The translations under genes were made by a program, and so were the position numbers. Under the pieces are notes generated by a model. The model was not told where the DNA came from, did no database searches, and was given only the letters and a program-made list of their open reading frames with translations. Of a DNA stretch of 64,000 nt, positions 37,001 through 46,718 are shown piece after piece; the stretch's first letter is position 1; each line of letters begins with the position of its first letter. This DNA comes from Ignavibacteriales bacterium (GTDB lineage: Bacteria; Bacteroidota; Ignavibacteria; UBA10030): NCBI GenBank assembly GCA_026390595.1, contig JAPLFQ010000003.1, positions 62,001-126,000 of the forward strand. The letters run 5' to 3'.

Positions 37001-40000
37001 CTGAGACCAAATACGTGCCAGTTTTATTCCCAAATGTCAGCCTCGTTGACGCATGTCCATTGACATCAGAGATTGCCGAGGTTGAACTCAAGGTTTGTCC
37101 AGTTGCCCCTGACGGAGTTGCTGTAATAGCGAAGTTGACATTGATTCCAGCCACTGGGTTGTCGTAGACGTCTGACACCCTTGCAGTCAAAACATTCGAG
37201 AGTGCACTACCGATAGGTCCGGCCTGGCCATCTCCGTTGAACAACGTGAGTTGTGAGGCCGGTCTTGGTGTTGCGGTCACTGTAAATGTCAATGGGCTCC
37301 CGGACAAACCAGTTGAAGTCGCAGCCACCGAATACAAACCCACTTTGCTCCCCAGTGTCAATGTCGTAAGCGCCTGTCCGTTCGAACTCGTCACGGACGT
37401 GCCAATACTCAGCGACTGGCCCGTGGCGCTTGGTGGCACAGAGATGATTTCAAAGTTGACTGACGAACCAGAGACAGGATTGCCTCCCTCGTCAGTCACT
37501 GTTACTACAAATGGATTGGACACTGCGGATCCGACCATTCCTAGCTGGTTGTTTCCCGAAGTAGAAGTGATGTTCTTCCCCGTCCCGACAACCGCCAAGC
37601 ATGTAAAAGTTATCGGACTCCCATTTAAGCCGCTTGCCGAAGCATTTACCGAGTACGCTCCGATCCTATTCCCGAGTGTCAGAGTAGTCGACGTTTGACC
37701 GGAAGAATTCGTGACCCCACTGATGATGCTCAGTGATTGCCCGGTGGCTCCTCCCGGCGTGGAAGCAATTGCAAAGCTGACACCTACCCCTTGCACAGGA
37801 TTTCCACTGGCATCCGTAATGGTTACAACGAACGGATTGGGAAGTGGATTGTTGATCGCGGCGCTTTGGATACTACCTGAAGTCAGACTCATCGTCGTTG
37901 GAACGCTTGTGGTGGCAGTGGCCGAAAATGTCACCGGGCTTCCGTTCAGGTTACCAGACGTTGCAGTGACCAAATATGAGCCTGCCTTGTTCCCCAAAGT
38001 AAGTGTTGTCAACGCCTGACCATTCACATTTGTCGTTGCGTTCATAGCGCTCAACATGTGGCCAGCTGCACCCGCCGGTGTCGAAGTGAATCCAAAACTA
38101 ATGGTCACCCCGGGCACCGGATTGCCGCCATCATCGGTTACTGTAACCACGAATGGGCTCGTCAGAGCACTCCCATTGGGAGCTGATTGGCCATTGCCTG
38201 ACGTAAGTGTGATCGTCTTCGCCGGCCCAATAGTAGCGGTCGCGGTGAACAGGACGGGATTCCCAGCCAATCCAGCCGATGCCGCCGTGACGACATATGC
38301 CCCGGTTTTATTGCCGAGGGTGAGAATTGTAGAGGATTGACCATTCGCGTTAGTCACTGCGCTGGATGTGCTCAGAGACTGTCCGGCCGCTCCCGTCGGC
38401 ACAGAAGTGATCGCATAGCTAACGTTTACACCGGACACTCCATTGCCTCCTTGGTCAACTATTGTCACCACAAATGGATTTGGTATGCCGAGGCCTATCT
38501 GGGCACTCTGGTTATTGCCTGATGTCAGGGCAATTGTCGTCGCAGCACCGCCGCCTGCCGTAGCAGTAAACGTTATTGGACTTCCGCTGAGTCCGCTGGA
38601 GGTTGCAGTGACAGTGTATGTGCCCTTCTTGCCCCCAACAGTCAGTACCGACGACACTTGGCCGACTGAATTCGTGATCGCGTTGACAATACTAAGTGAT
38701 TGCCCGCTCGCTCCCGTTGGAGCGGAAGATATCGCAAAAGTCACACCGACCCCCGAGACGGGATTGCCTCCTTGATCCGTGACCTTCACTACAAGAGGAC
38801 TGGGGAGAGGCGCGTTGATTGACACCGATTGGTTGTCGCCCGACATTGAAACCAAAGACCTCGCCGGTCCAACCAAGGCGGTGCTCGTGAATAGTATGGG
38901 GCTTCCGCTCAACGTACCAGATGTCGCTGTCACCGTGTAGGTCCCTACTTTGCTCCCCAGCGTCAACACCGTCGACGCTTGACCACTTGAATTCGTTTGA
39001 GAATTGCTGATGCTCAGTGATTGCCCTGTTGCGCTATCAGGCATCAATGTAATGGCAAAACTAACATTCACCCCAGAGACGGGATTGCCTCCGGTGTCCG
39101 TCACTGTCACGACGAAAGGTGCGGAAAGCGCCGAATTGATAACCGCGCTCTGGCCATTTCCGGAACTAAGCGTGATGGCCCTCGCGTTGCTTACACCCGC
39201 AGTTGCCGTGAACGTGAGCGGGCTTCCGGTCAGATTCCCTGAAGTCGCAGTCACGGAGTACGTTCCCGTCTTGTTCCCAAGAGTCAATATAGCCGAAGCC
39301 TGTCCGCTTGAGTTCGTCGTTGCATTTGTGGTGCTCAACAACTGCCCTGTCGCACTGGAAGGAACCGATGCGAGACTGAAACCAACAGTGATACCCGACA
39401 CTGGGTTTCCCCCCGCATCGGTCACAGTAACAACGAAAGGAGAGCCAAGCGCGGCACTGATGGGCCCGGTTTGATAATTGCCAGATGTCAATGCGATCGC
39501 TGTCGCGGGACCTGTGCTCGATGTCGCTGTGAACGTCACCGGACTTCCGCTTAAGCCGCCAGCTGTCGCCGTCACCGAGTACGTGCCTACTTTGTTGCCT
39601 AGTGTCAGTGCGGTAGATGCTTGTCCAATTGAATTTGATGTCGCGGATGTCGCACTCAACGCCTGCCCAGTTGCTCCTGTCGGCGACGAAGCAATTGTGA
39701 ACGAGACATTCACGCCTGCCACGGGATTCCCTCCAGCACCCGTTACCGTTACAATCATCGGATTCGTGAGAGGAGTACTGATCGGAGCTGACTGAGTGTT
39801 CCCTGAAGTCAGCGCGATTGTTGTCGCCTGCGTGACAGTTCCAGTCGCTGTAAACGCAATCGGGCTGCCGGTGAGCGTGCCCGAGATAGCTGTAACCGTA
39901 TACGTCCCTGTCTTGTTTCCCAATGTCAACAGCGTGGAAGCCTGGCCGCTGCTGTTGGTCGTAGTCGTGGTTGTGCTCAGCGATTGGCCCGTGGCTCCGG

Positions 40001-43000
40001 ACGGAACCGAGGAGATTGCATAGGTAACGCTCACACCGGGAACTGGATTGCCACCGACATCAGTAATAGTCACAACGAATGGATTTGCTAATGCAGTACT
40101 CACAAGACTGCTTTGATTATTGCCTGAGGCTAACGCGATCGTCGTCGGTTGCAGGCTGGGAACTACCACCTTTGCTGCATAGCTTCTCACGCCCTCAAAA
40201 CCGGTGATATCAACTGCGGAAATACGATAGTAATAAGTACTGGTGGCTGTCAAACCGGTGTTGGTCCAAGAAACTGAACTCGTGGAGTCGATTTGCGTCA
40301 CGGTCGTAGAATCTGCTCCTCGATAGATCCTATACCTCAGGAGACTGACCCCGCCGCCGCCATTTTGCCAGGTGAGATTGGCTGTTGTGCCTGATGGCGC
40401 AGCGCTGACATTCGTCGGGGGACGCTGAAGGTCAAACTCCTGGGGCGTCCGAGCCTTGTTGGAGACGCGCACTTCATCCATGAGGCCAAAGAACCTGTGA
40501 TTCTCACTCGCGAGTCTCTTACCCAAAAGCAACGGATATCCGTTTGTGGGGGCATTAGAGCTTCTGGTACTTGATGTATCCAACACCCCATTCACATAAA
40601 TCTTCATGTTCGCGCCACTTCCTGACACATCGAAGGTCGCTGCCAAATGAACCCACGTGTTGATTGGAACTATCGTACGGCTAACAAGCGTCGTCGCGAC
40701 GCCTCCTACTCTCAATATTGGATTTCCGTAGTCTTGGATGCCTAAACAGAAATTGTTGTTGGCATCTCCAGCGGACCCGTCGAATTTTCCAGCCAGGAAA
40801 CTGATGTAGCCCGACCCGGGATAGGCGCTGAGCTTGATCCACCCATCAATCGACAATGCTGAAGTAAGTTGCAGACTCTGCGAGTTTCCACAATCGATCC
40901 ATTCGGAAGATCCATTGAGATTGCGCCCTTTCCCGAACCTTCCGTCCAATATACTGGTCCCCGTCGCGGTCCCGGTATTGGCATTGCCGCTGGCATCAGT
41001 GATCATCGAGCCGCTGGTTTCGTTCATGTGAAGCAGAAGAACGGTGTTTGCATCGGCAGAGTATTCACCAGGCAATGTCGAAGTCGATGTCGGCCACCCC
41101 CCAACGCGATAGAGTGAGTCGACTTCTGCGGCCGAGAGCGAACGATCATAGATTCGGATATCGTCCAGCTTTCCCTGCAAATATTCCGCAGAACCCGGGC
41201 TGTCAAGACCGAGCGTGAGCGGATTAGAGTCAGCAACGAGTTGTCCGGAAACACTCTGGCTTCCAAGAAGCGAATTATTGACATAGATCTTCGCGGTGAT
41301 CCCATCCCACGTGCCAACCACGAAATACCACTGATTCAATTGGAGCGAGATCGGTGCTCCGAATCCCTGTGATCCCGATTGCGTGATGAAATTGAAGTAG
41401 ACGCCGGGTGTGCCATAGCCTTGATAATAGAGAGAGTACTGGCCATAGCTGGTTGTATTTGTTTTCTGTATCAATCCCGCGACCTGAGTACCAGGCCAAT
41501 TTGCAATATTGATCCACCCGGAAAGTGTAAGAGCAGTGGAAGGTGCCCGAAGAGTGGTTGAGCTGGGGACCTGAACGTATCCCGTCGCTCCATTTAAGCT
41601 GTATGCAGAGTTTGCACGGTTGAAACGGTCTGTGTCGATCGAAACTCCACCTACCGTCGATCCATGGTTAGCATAACCGCTCGAATCGCCGGCGTTGCCG
41701 GTGAATGGATAGTAGGCGACCAAACCGTACTGAAGCGCTGCGCTTTTAAGAATCGTCACTGAGCCACCGGAAGGCGGATAATTTGCCACAGCCAGGTCCA
41801 AAGCGCCGTTTCCATCCAAGTCACCAGCGACGATGCCGAAAGCATTGGAGACAGCAATTGAATTCCCCAGTTTTGTGAATGACGCGTCACCATTCCCTAT
41901 GAAAACGCTCACCGACTGGCCGGTGTATTCCGACACAGCAAAGTCCAGTTTGCCGTCATTGTTATAATCTCCGATCGCAACAGCCACAGGATAGTTTCCG
42001 CACGCGTACGTTGCGAAGAGGGCGAATGACCCGGAGCCGTTGTTCTTGTATATCCGGACTTTGGAGTTGTTGTACGATGGATAATCTCCTGCATCCGCGA
42101 GGACAAGATCAATATCTCCATCACCATCGAAATCGCCTGCGGAGACATACATGCCTTGAATTCCATCGACAGCCGTCGACGTCACAGCGAAACTCCCCTT
42201 CCCATCGTTCTTGGCCACGTGCAATGCGTTCGGATTCGGATTTCCCGCCTGGAACACCACGACGTCCATGTCACCATCGCCATCCACATCTGTCACCCGC
42301 ACCGCTCCTCCATAGATACTGAGGGTGGCAAGCGATGACAATTGACCATTGCCGTTGTTCTTCAGAATCACAGTCTGCTGCGAAGAGATATTTGATAGTG
42401 CGACATCATCATAGCCATCGCCATTCATGTCCCCAACGGACATCTCCGATGGCTGGCCGAGAGCGTATGTCCCCCCGAGGGTGAACGATCCGGTACCGTC
42501 ATTGAGGTACGTGAGCACCGCACCGCTCGACGTTCGGCCGATGATGAGATCCATGTCACCATCGAGATCCACATCTGATGTGAGGATGTAGCTGGGGGAT
42601 ACACCAACGTTCAACGTGCTCCAAGATGCGTATGTACCCTGCCCATTGTTTCGCAAGAGTGTTACTGTCGGTGCCGTTCCCTGACTGTTCGTGACAACCG
42701 CCAGGTCAAGGTCGCCGTCTTTGTCATAGTCGCCTGCTGCCAGTCTTGTGGGTGATCCACCGATGTCAAGCGTTTGGCTCGCCGTGAAGGAACCCACACC
42801 ACCACTGACCGCGACGTTGAAATTCCAAACATAGGGTGCCTTGAGAGAATCACCGGCTGCCGACTTGATGCCGCGCGTCAAGGTCGCACTGACAATCTCT
42901 CCTTTTTTGAATGAGGTGGTCGGAGTCAGCGTCAACGTCCGCGTCCCGGCGCTATAGCTCGGTGTGAACGTGTAAGCGCCACCGAGTGATCCTCGGATCT

Positions 43001-46000
43001 TGATAGTGCTGGCAGTAAATGTCGCCTGGTTCATGTCACTGTCGAAGACCGCCGTAAGTGCAGCGGTTGGACTAATCGATGCTGAGAACTTCACTGGGGT
43101 CACGGTCGTAATCGTCGGAAGAACCGGCCAGCCATTGAGATGATAAAGTGAGTCTATCTCCACAACACTCAGGGACTTGTTATAGATGCGGATGTCATCG
43201 ATGGATCCCTGCCAGACCCCACTAATCGGACCCAGATTGCCGTATGCGCCAATTGCGATGTTTCCTCCCGATTCGATACTTCCCGCCGTTCCGCCGACGT
43301 CCGTCGAGGAGGACAGTTGCCCGTCGAGAAATATTTTCCAAATGTTTCCGAGCCGCTGGCCAACGACAAAGTGCCATTGACCATCTGAAAACCCAGTTGA
43401 GTAGCCGCTTGAGAGAGTTGTAGCCCCACCGCGACCGTCGCGTCCTTGCATAATGGCTGTTCCCGCTGTTTCTGTATTGAGCAACCACCCTTGGTCGGTA
43501 TTCGTGCCTCCATAGTACTTTTCAACAATGCCCCTGCCTTGCTGGGGGGAAGATGCCTTCACCCACGCGCATACGGTGATGTCAGAACTTATCCGGAGCG
43601 AAGAGCTATTTGGAACGACTATGAGGCTGGAAGTCCCGTTGAATGAATATGCAGCGTTTGCAGTCCCGAACCGATCGGCAGTTGCTGTGACCGAACTCCC
43701 CGTCCCGTTGTTTCCGTTCCCGCTCAAATCGTTCGCACTACCGCTAAAAGGAAATGACGCCACCAATCCGAAAATAATTGCCCCGGATGCGAAGCCTTTC
43801 GAGCCTTCAAATCCGGTTGAGTCAACCGCTGATACCCTGTAATAGTACCTACCTGGGAGCAGATTGCTGTTCGTGTACGAGGTTGAAGAAGTTGAGTCAA
43901 TGAGCGTAACGTTGGTTGAATCTCCTCCGCGATAGATCTTGTATCTCAGCAGTCCATTCAAACCGCCTCCGTTTTGCCAGCTCAGGTTGATAGTTGTTCC
44001 AGATACCGTGGCAGCGAGGTTCTTCGGAGGTAGTTGAAGACCGAATTCATGGGGCAGACGGGCCATGTTGGAGATCCGGATTTCATCGATCAGTCCGGCC
44101 CAATACTCTGATCCAGCTGAGCTTCCTCCGATCCTGAGATTCTGGGAATTGTTTGTCAATCCCCCACCCATATTGATGGTGGTGTCGACAACGCCGTCTT
44201 TGTAGAGGGTAAGTTGAGTACCGCTCACCACTGCGGCGAGGTGAGTCATTCTATTGAGCGCAACCGTCTTCGCCACATAGGTATAGCCGAGCCTGTTGAA
44301 GGCAAGACGGCCGTCATCAAGCACAAGAAGAGCATAGTCGTAGGTACCTTTGGAGAAAACATAACGATGTGGATTGCCACCGTATTGATTGAGTGTGACC
44401 CAGGCCTCAATAGTGAGATTTGTGCTCGAATTCAACGAAGCAGTATGAGGAATATCTATGTAATCAGTCGTTCCGTTGAACGATCTCCCCTTTCCGAATT
44501 TCCCATTGATAATGGATGTCCCCGTGGCGGTTCCATTGTTGCCAGAACTGCTGGCATCACTCACCGTCAAGCCGCTAGTCTCATCCATATGCAGCAAAAG
44601 CACCGTGTTGGCATCAGGCGTGTATTCTCCGGGGAGCGCGGGCACAGAGATATTCCTCAAGACTGACACCGAATTGTCTCCATAATTCGCCACAACGAGA
44701 TCCGGTTTTCCGTCACCGTCAAGATCGACAATTCTGGCGTTATAACAGGACGCACCTGTTGTGAATGATACTCTCGAGGCAAGAGATATGGAACCTGTGC
44801 TACTTCCATTCTTGAACAGAGACACTGTGTTGGCACTACTTTCCACTACCAAAACATCGACCTTGCCATCTCCATCGACGTCTCCAATGGCCGTGGCCAG
44901 AGGATTGGTGCCGACCGGATAGTCCACCTTGGTCGCAAAAGAAACGCTCCCAACGCTGCCTGTATTTCTAAGAACCGAGATCGATTGGCTGACAGCATTT
45001 TCACCTATCAAGTCGAGTCGGCCATCACCGTCGATGTCCGCAACAGAAATCAGATGGGGGTCATTTCCCATCCCAAAATCGCTCCGGGATGAGAATGAAA
45101 TCGTTCCACCAGCAGTGGTATTCCTAAACACACCAACCGACGCACTTGTCCCGTTGACCACAACAAGATCCGGTTTCCCATCTCCGTCCACGTCGCCAAC
45201 GGCTATTCCTTCTGCGCTGCTTCCAACTTGCACATCCACTTTTCCCGCCAGAGATATCGTCCCAGGAGTACTCAGGTTGCGGAATACTGATGCTGTAACT
45301 GATGAGTAGTTGCTCAGCCCAATATCCAGTTTTCCATCTCCATCAAAATCGGCGAGTGCCACCGCGTACGGAGTATTCGATGTCGGATAATCCACTTTCG
45401 CCGCGAAGGAAATAGTCCCGCTCGTGCCTGTATTGCGGAACACGGACATTGTGTTGCTGCCATAGTTTGGCACGACGAGGTCGGGCTTCCCATCACCATC
45501 GATATCACCTATGGCGAGATACAGAGGAGTGGTTCCTGTAGCAATATCAAGTTTCGACGCGAAGGCAACACTTCCACTCGTACTTGTGTTTCTCAAGACG
45601 GAGAGTGTAGCGGCGTTCTCACTGCAGGTGACAACATCCGGCTTTCCGTCGCCGTCGAGATCGGCAACGTTGAATCCCCGTGGTTTGGTGCTGGTAGGGA
45701 AATCCACCCTTCCAGCAAAAGAGCTGACATTGACCGTTCCGCTGCTGGTAAAAGTGGTGACGAACGATTTTGCCGAGCAACCAGTGAGTCCGTTGCATGT
45801 TACTGTCAGGGGTTGATATGTCGCGCCCGCTGGCACCAATACAGAAAGCGATGTCGAGGCTGCAGACGATACAGTGGCCTGAACCGCTCCAAAGAAGACA
45901 ACGTTAGCAGACGTGGTTGTGTTGAAGTTCGTGCCCGTGATCGTAACCGTGGTGCCAACGGGACCACTCATTGGAGAGAACGAAGTGACAGTGGGGACCC

Positions 46001-46718
46001 CTTCAAAGTACAGCGCCAGAATCTCTGTTACATTCAGCGCACGATTGTATATTCTAAGATCATCGATTTTGCCAACCATCTTGTCTATGATGCTGGGGCC
46101 CGCCATCGCGCTAGCCCCAATCAGCGCAACATTGGAGGTTCTCTTTGTGCTTCCATATCCCGCAGGGATTGTCGCAGTCATCACAGAGGCACCGTTGATG
46201 TAGAGTGTCACCGACTTGTTTGATATCACGAGCAGAAAGTGATACCAGGTACTTGTCTGAAGTGTGCAACTCGCAACCGTGCTGATTATGTTCGAACCGT
46301 CAAATGGAGTGAAAGAGATCTGTTTGTTCACTTGATCATAATTGAGATAATAAGACCATCCACCCGTCTCTAGGCGATCCGTGAGAATGTGAATATGTCG
46401 ACTTGGTAGGGACGAGAAATTGGCCCATACCGATACCGTGTAGGCATCGGTGACAGCGTTGAATGAAAGCCCCTTCGATGAATCGGGTATCGTCATGTAG
46501 GCATTTGTTCCGTCAAAGTCGTATGCGCTGTTGGCCTGGCTAAAACGATCGGTCGTCAGGACGGCGCCATAGTTGGTAATATGGTAGTTGCTTCCGCTCA
46601 TATCATTTGTGTTGCCGTTGAACGGATAGTATGCAACCAGGCCGTTGGTCGGAACCTGGGCGAAAGTGGAAAGCGTTAAGAAAAGCAAGCTGAGCGAGAT
46701 GAGGATGGAGTTTCTCAT
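34083..46718 (-). CDS. 4211-residue T9SS surface protein with Big_1 array, dockerin-like and cohesin-like segments
   Basis: Signal peptide about 1-20 (LSTFAQVPTNGL). GGTGG lies four bases before the ATG, which overlaps the previous stop (ATGA). Order: LamG; TIG; seven FG-GAP repeats; LamG; FN3; LamG; a Big_5-type Ig domain (SPTAALTAVFDSDMNQATF); seven more FG-GAP repeats; two LamG; FN3; about 16 invasin-like Ig domains (15 Big_1-like plus one divergent, residues ~2190-3896; PFVVTVTDxGGNPVSGVxV); a dockerin-like pair of calcium loops (ADFTGDDRINVADL and PDGKIDFEDL, ~3903-3963); a cohesin-like beta domain (~3973-4090); and a T9SS sorting domain (GQNYPNPFNPSTMISYTLPR). It lacks the GLPG...GWNLITNPF cassette of the other giants. 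The Ig stack should form a long stiff stalk with binding heads at the N-terminus. Confidence 0.9.
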   Translation of the reverse strand: MRNSILISLSLLFLTLSTFAQVPTNGLVAYYPFNGNTNDMSGSNYHITNYGAVLTTDRFSQANSAYDFDGTNAYMTIPDSSKGLSFNAVTDAYTVSVWANFSSLPSRHIHILTDRLETGGWSYYLNYDQVNKQISFTPFDGSNIISTVASCTLQTSTWYHFLLVISNKSVTLYINGASVMTATIPAGYGSTKRTSNVALIGASAMAGPSIIDKMVGKIDDLRIYNRALNVTEILALYFEGVPTVTSFSPMSGPVGTTVTITGTNFNTTTSANVVFFGAVQATVSSAASTSLSVLVPAGATYQPLTVTCNGLTGCSAKSFVTTFTSSGTVNVSSFAGRVDFPTSTKPRGFNVADLDGDGKPDVVTCSENAATLSVLRNTSTSGSVAFASKLDIATGTTPLYLAIGDIDGDGKPDLVVPNYGSNTMSVFRNTGTSGTISFAAKVDYPTSNTPYAVALADFDGDGKLDIGLSNYSSVTASVFRNLSTPGTISLAGKVDVQVGSSAEGIAVGDVDGDGKPDLVVVNGTSASVGVFRNTTAGGTISFSSRSDFGMGNDPHLISVADIDGDGRLDLIGENAVSQSISVLRNTGSVGSVSFATKVDYPVGTNPLATAIGDVDGDGKVDVLVVESSANTVSLFKNGSSTGSISLASRVSFTTGASCYNARIVDLDGDGKPDLVVANYGDNSVSVLRNISVPALPGEYTPDANTVLLLHMDETSGLTVSDASSSGNNGTATGTSIINGKFGKGRSFNGTTDYIDIPHTASLNSSTNLTIEAWVTLNQYGGNPHRYVFSKGTYDYALLVLDDGRLAFNRLGYTYVAKTVALNRMTHLAAVVSGTQLTLYKDGVVDTTINMGGGLTNNSQNLRIGGSSAGSEYWAGLIDEIRISNMARLPHEFGLQLPPKNLAATVSGTTINLSWQNGGGLNGLLRYKIYRGGDSTNVTLIDSTSSTSYTNSNLLPGRYYYRVSAVDSTGFEGSKGFASGAIIFGLVASFPFSGSANDLSGNGNNGTGSSVTATADRFGTANAAYSFNGTSSLIVVPNSSSLRISSDITVCAWVKASSPQQGRGIVEKYYGGTNTDQGWLLNTETAGTAIMQGRDGRGGATTLSSGYSTGFSDGQWHFVVGQRLGNIWKIFLDGQLSSSTDVGGTAGSIESGGNIAIGAYGNLGPISGVWQGSIDDIRIYNKSLSVVEIDSLYHLNGWPVLPTITTVTPVKFSASISPTAALTAVFDSDMNQATFTASTIKIRGSLGGAYTFTPSYSAGTRTLTLTPTTSFKKGEIVSATLTRGIKSAAGDSLKAPYVWNFNVAVSGGVGSFTASQTLDIGGSPTRLAAGDYDKDGDLDLAVVTNSQGTAPTVTLLRNNGQGTYASWSTLNVGVSPSYILTSDVDLDGDMDLIIGRTSSGAVLTYLNDGTGSFTLGGTYALGQPSEMSVGDMNGDGYDDVALSNISSQQTVILKNNGNGQLSSLATLSIYGGAVRVTDVDGDGDMDVVVFQAGNPNPNALHVAKNDGKGSFAVTSTAVDGIQGMYVSAGDFDGDGDIDLVLADAGDYPSYNNSKVRIYKNNGSGSFALFATYACGNYPVAVAIGDYNNDGKLDFAVSEYTGQSVSVFIGNGDASFTKLGNSIAVSNAFGIVAGDLDGNGALDLAVANYPPSGGSVTILKSAALQYGLVAYYPFTGNAGDSSGYANHGSTVGGVSIDTDRFNRANSAYSLNGATGYVQVPSSTTLRAPSTALTLSGWINIANWPGTQVAGLIQKTNTTSYGQYSLYYQGYGTPGVYFNFITQSGSQGFGAPISLQLNQWYFVVGTWDGITAKIYVNNSLLGSQSVSGQLVADSNPLTLGLDSPGSAEYLQGKLDDIRIYDRSLSAAEVDSLYRVGGWPTSTSTLPGEYSADANTVLLLHMNETSGSMITDASGNANTGTATGTSILDGRFGKGRNLNGSSEWIDCGNSQSLQLTSALSIDGWIKLSAYPGSGYISFLAGKFDGSAGDANNNFCLGIQDYGNPILRVGGVATTLVSRTIVPINTWVHLAATFDVSGSGANMKIYVNGVLDTSSTRSSNAPTNGYPLLLGKRLASENHRFFGLMDEVRVSNKARTPQEFDLQRPPTNVSAAPSGTTANLTWQNGGGGVSLLRYRIYRGADSTTVTQIDSTSSVSWTNTGLTATSTYYYRISAVDITGFEGVRSYAAKVVVPSLQPTTIALASGNNQSSLVSTALANPFVVTITDVGGNPVPGVSVTYAISSVPSGATGQSLSTTTTTTNSSGQASTLLTLGNKTGTYTVTAISGTLTGSPIAFTATGTVTQATTIALTSGNTQSAPISTPLTNPMIVTVTGAGGNPVAGVNVSFTIASSPTGATGQALSATSATSNSIGQASTALTLGNKVGTYSVTATAGGLSGSPVTFTATSSTGPATAIALTSGNYQTGPISAALGSPFVVTVTDAGGNPVSGITVGFSLASVPSSATGQLLSTTNATTNSSGQASAILTLGNKTGTYSVTATSGNLTGSPLTFTATAGVSNARAITLSSGNGQSAVINSALSAPFVVTVTDTGGNPVSGVNVSFAITLMPDSATGQSLSISNSQTNSSGQASTVLTLGSKVGTYTVTATSGTLSGSPILFTSTALVGPARSLVSMSGDNQSVSINAPLPSPLVVKVTDQGGNPVSGVGVTFAISSAPTGASGQSLSIVNAITNSVGQVSSVLTVGGKKGTYTVTATSSGLSGSPITFTATAGGGAATTIALTSGNNQSAQIGLGIPNPFVVTIVDQGGNGVSGVNVSYAITSVPTGAAGQSLSTSSAVTNANGQSSTILTLGNKTGAYVVTAASAGLAGNPVLFTATATIGPAKTITLTSGNGQSAPNGSALTSPFVVTVTDDGGNPVPGVTISFGFTSTPAGAAGHMLSAMNATTNVNGQALTTLTLGNKAGSYLVTATSGNLNGSPVTFSATATTSVPTTMSLTSGSIQSAAINNPLPNPFVVTITDASGNPVQGVGVSFAIASTPGGATGQSLSIISGVTNSSGQTSTTLTLGNRIGAYSVNASASGLNGSPITFTCLAVVGTGKNITSTSGNNQLGMVGSAVSNPFVVTVTDEGGNPVSGSSVNFEIISVPPSATGQSLSIGTSVTSSNGQALTTLTLGSKVGLYSVAATSTGLSGSPLTFTVTATPRPASQLTLFNGDGQAGPIGSALSNVLTARVSDVYDNPVAGINVNFAITATPSGATGQTLSSTSAISDVNGHASTRLTFGNKTGTYLVSASSGSMGGSLVTFTETATTGTARIITLASGNNQSAVINKTLGNPFVVTVTDDGGNPVSNVAVGFAISLTPAGSVGQSLSVSSTTTNASGQASTTMTLGSKIGDYAVTATLVGTGGNPVSFTATGIVGAAKSIAHWSGDNQSASINNPVTNPIVVVVTDEGGNPVPGTNVNFGIASTPSGATGQSLTFNTASTNANGLASTSLTVGNKIGTYSVVASSGSLSGSPVAFTITATPAAAKAMSLVAGDNQQAQISTTLQNSFVVLVTDEGGNPVPNVSVGFTVTASPSGASGHALNPPNTATDASGHASTVLTLGTKVGIYQVSAIANGLIGSPLKFAATATTGPAKTIALTSGNSQTEMISTVLPNPFVVTVVDEGGNAVSNVSVFFAIASVPSGATGQLLSVTNSTTNTNGQASSSLTLGNRIGVYTVTAMSGSLNGSPATFSATAVIGRPTKVAFSAQPMTGKGGALFSVVPVVAIQDAQGNTVTGNTAMVTVALESNPSGGTLSGITSVEAADGVATFRDLSIDKIGIGYTLVARSSGLTQATSTPFNVVVGPPKTISIKSGTNQHKIVTRVLDDPFIVSVMDAGGNSVPGARVSFNESGFPSGSHRYSLSTRDTTTNSVGQAATRLTLGDKRGNYSVTSSLPDAIGSNVVFTARGDYPADFTGDDRINVADLAIFVKSWQDRSLAIGDIGPVNGNVPDLVPVPDGKIDFEDLMVFGLMWNWTLDYPPPAAKSIPGLVQSLRGVFEILPGEIPTFDTGDTKQISLMLRGAEDIRTVSLEMEFDPLRVLVKSIDVETDNGTIVLKRIIQQRGYAVLQLASLGGTLEQRLALQGAVRITVTSLAPFFNEPMRISAESYGSDAQLNAKAAKDLMLNPGQYISQGFILGQNYPNPFNPSTMISYTLPRDAQVRLTVCDVLGHVMSYLVDQWQRAGTYEVQWNARTGAGAELPSGVYILRMTADEYRDSRKMLLLR
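35030..40150 (-). repeat. Tandem array of about 16 Ig-like repeats
   Basis: The coding DNA repeats with a period of about 297-300 bases. Each unit encodes an invasin-type Ig domain starting (K/T)xIxLTSGNxQS and ending GNKxGTYxVTATSGxLxGSPxxFTAT. Fifteen units are close relatives. One (starting TKVAFSAQPMTGKGG) is divergent and sits second from the end. Confidence 0.85.

Noticed and set aside
35030-40150. CRISPR-like array
   Set aside because: The period is about 300 bases, the reading frame is open throughout, and the units encode Ig domains.
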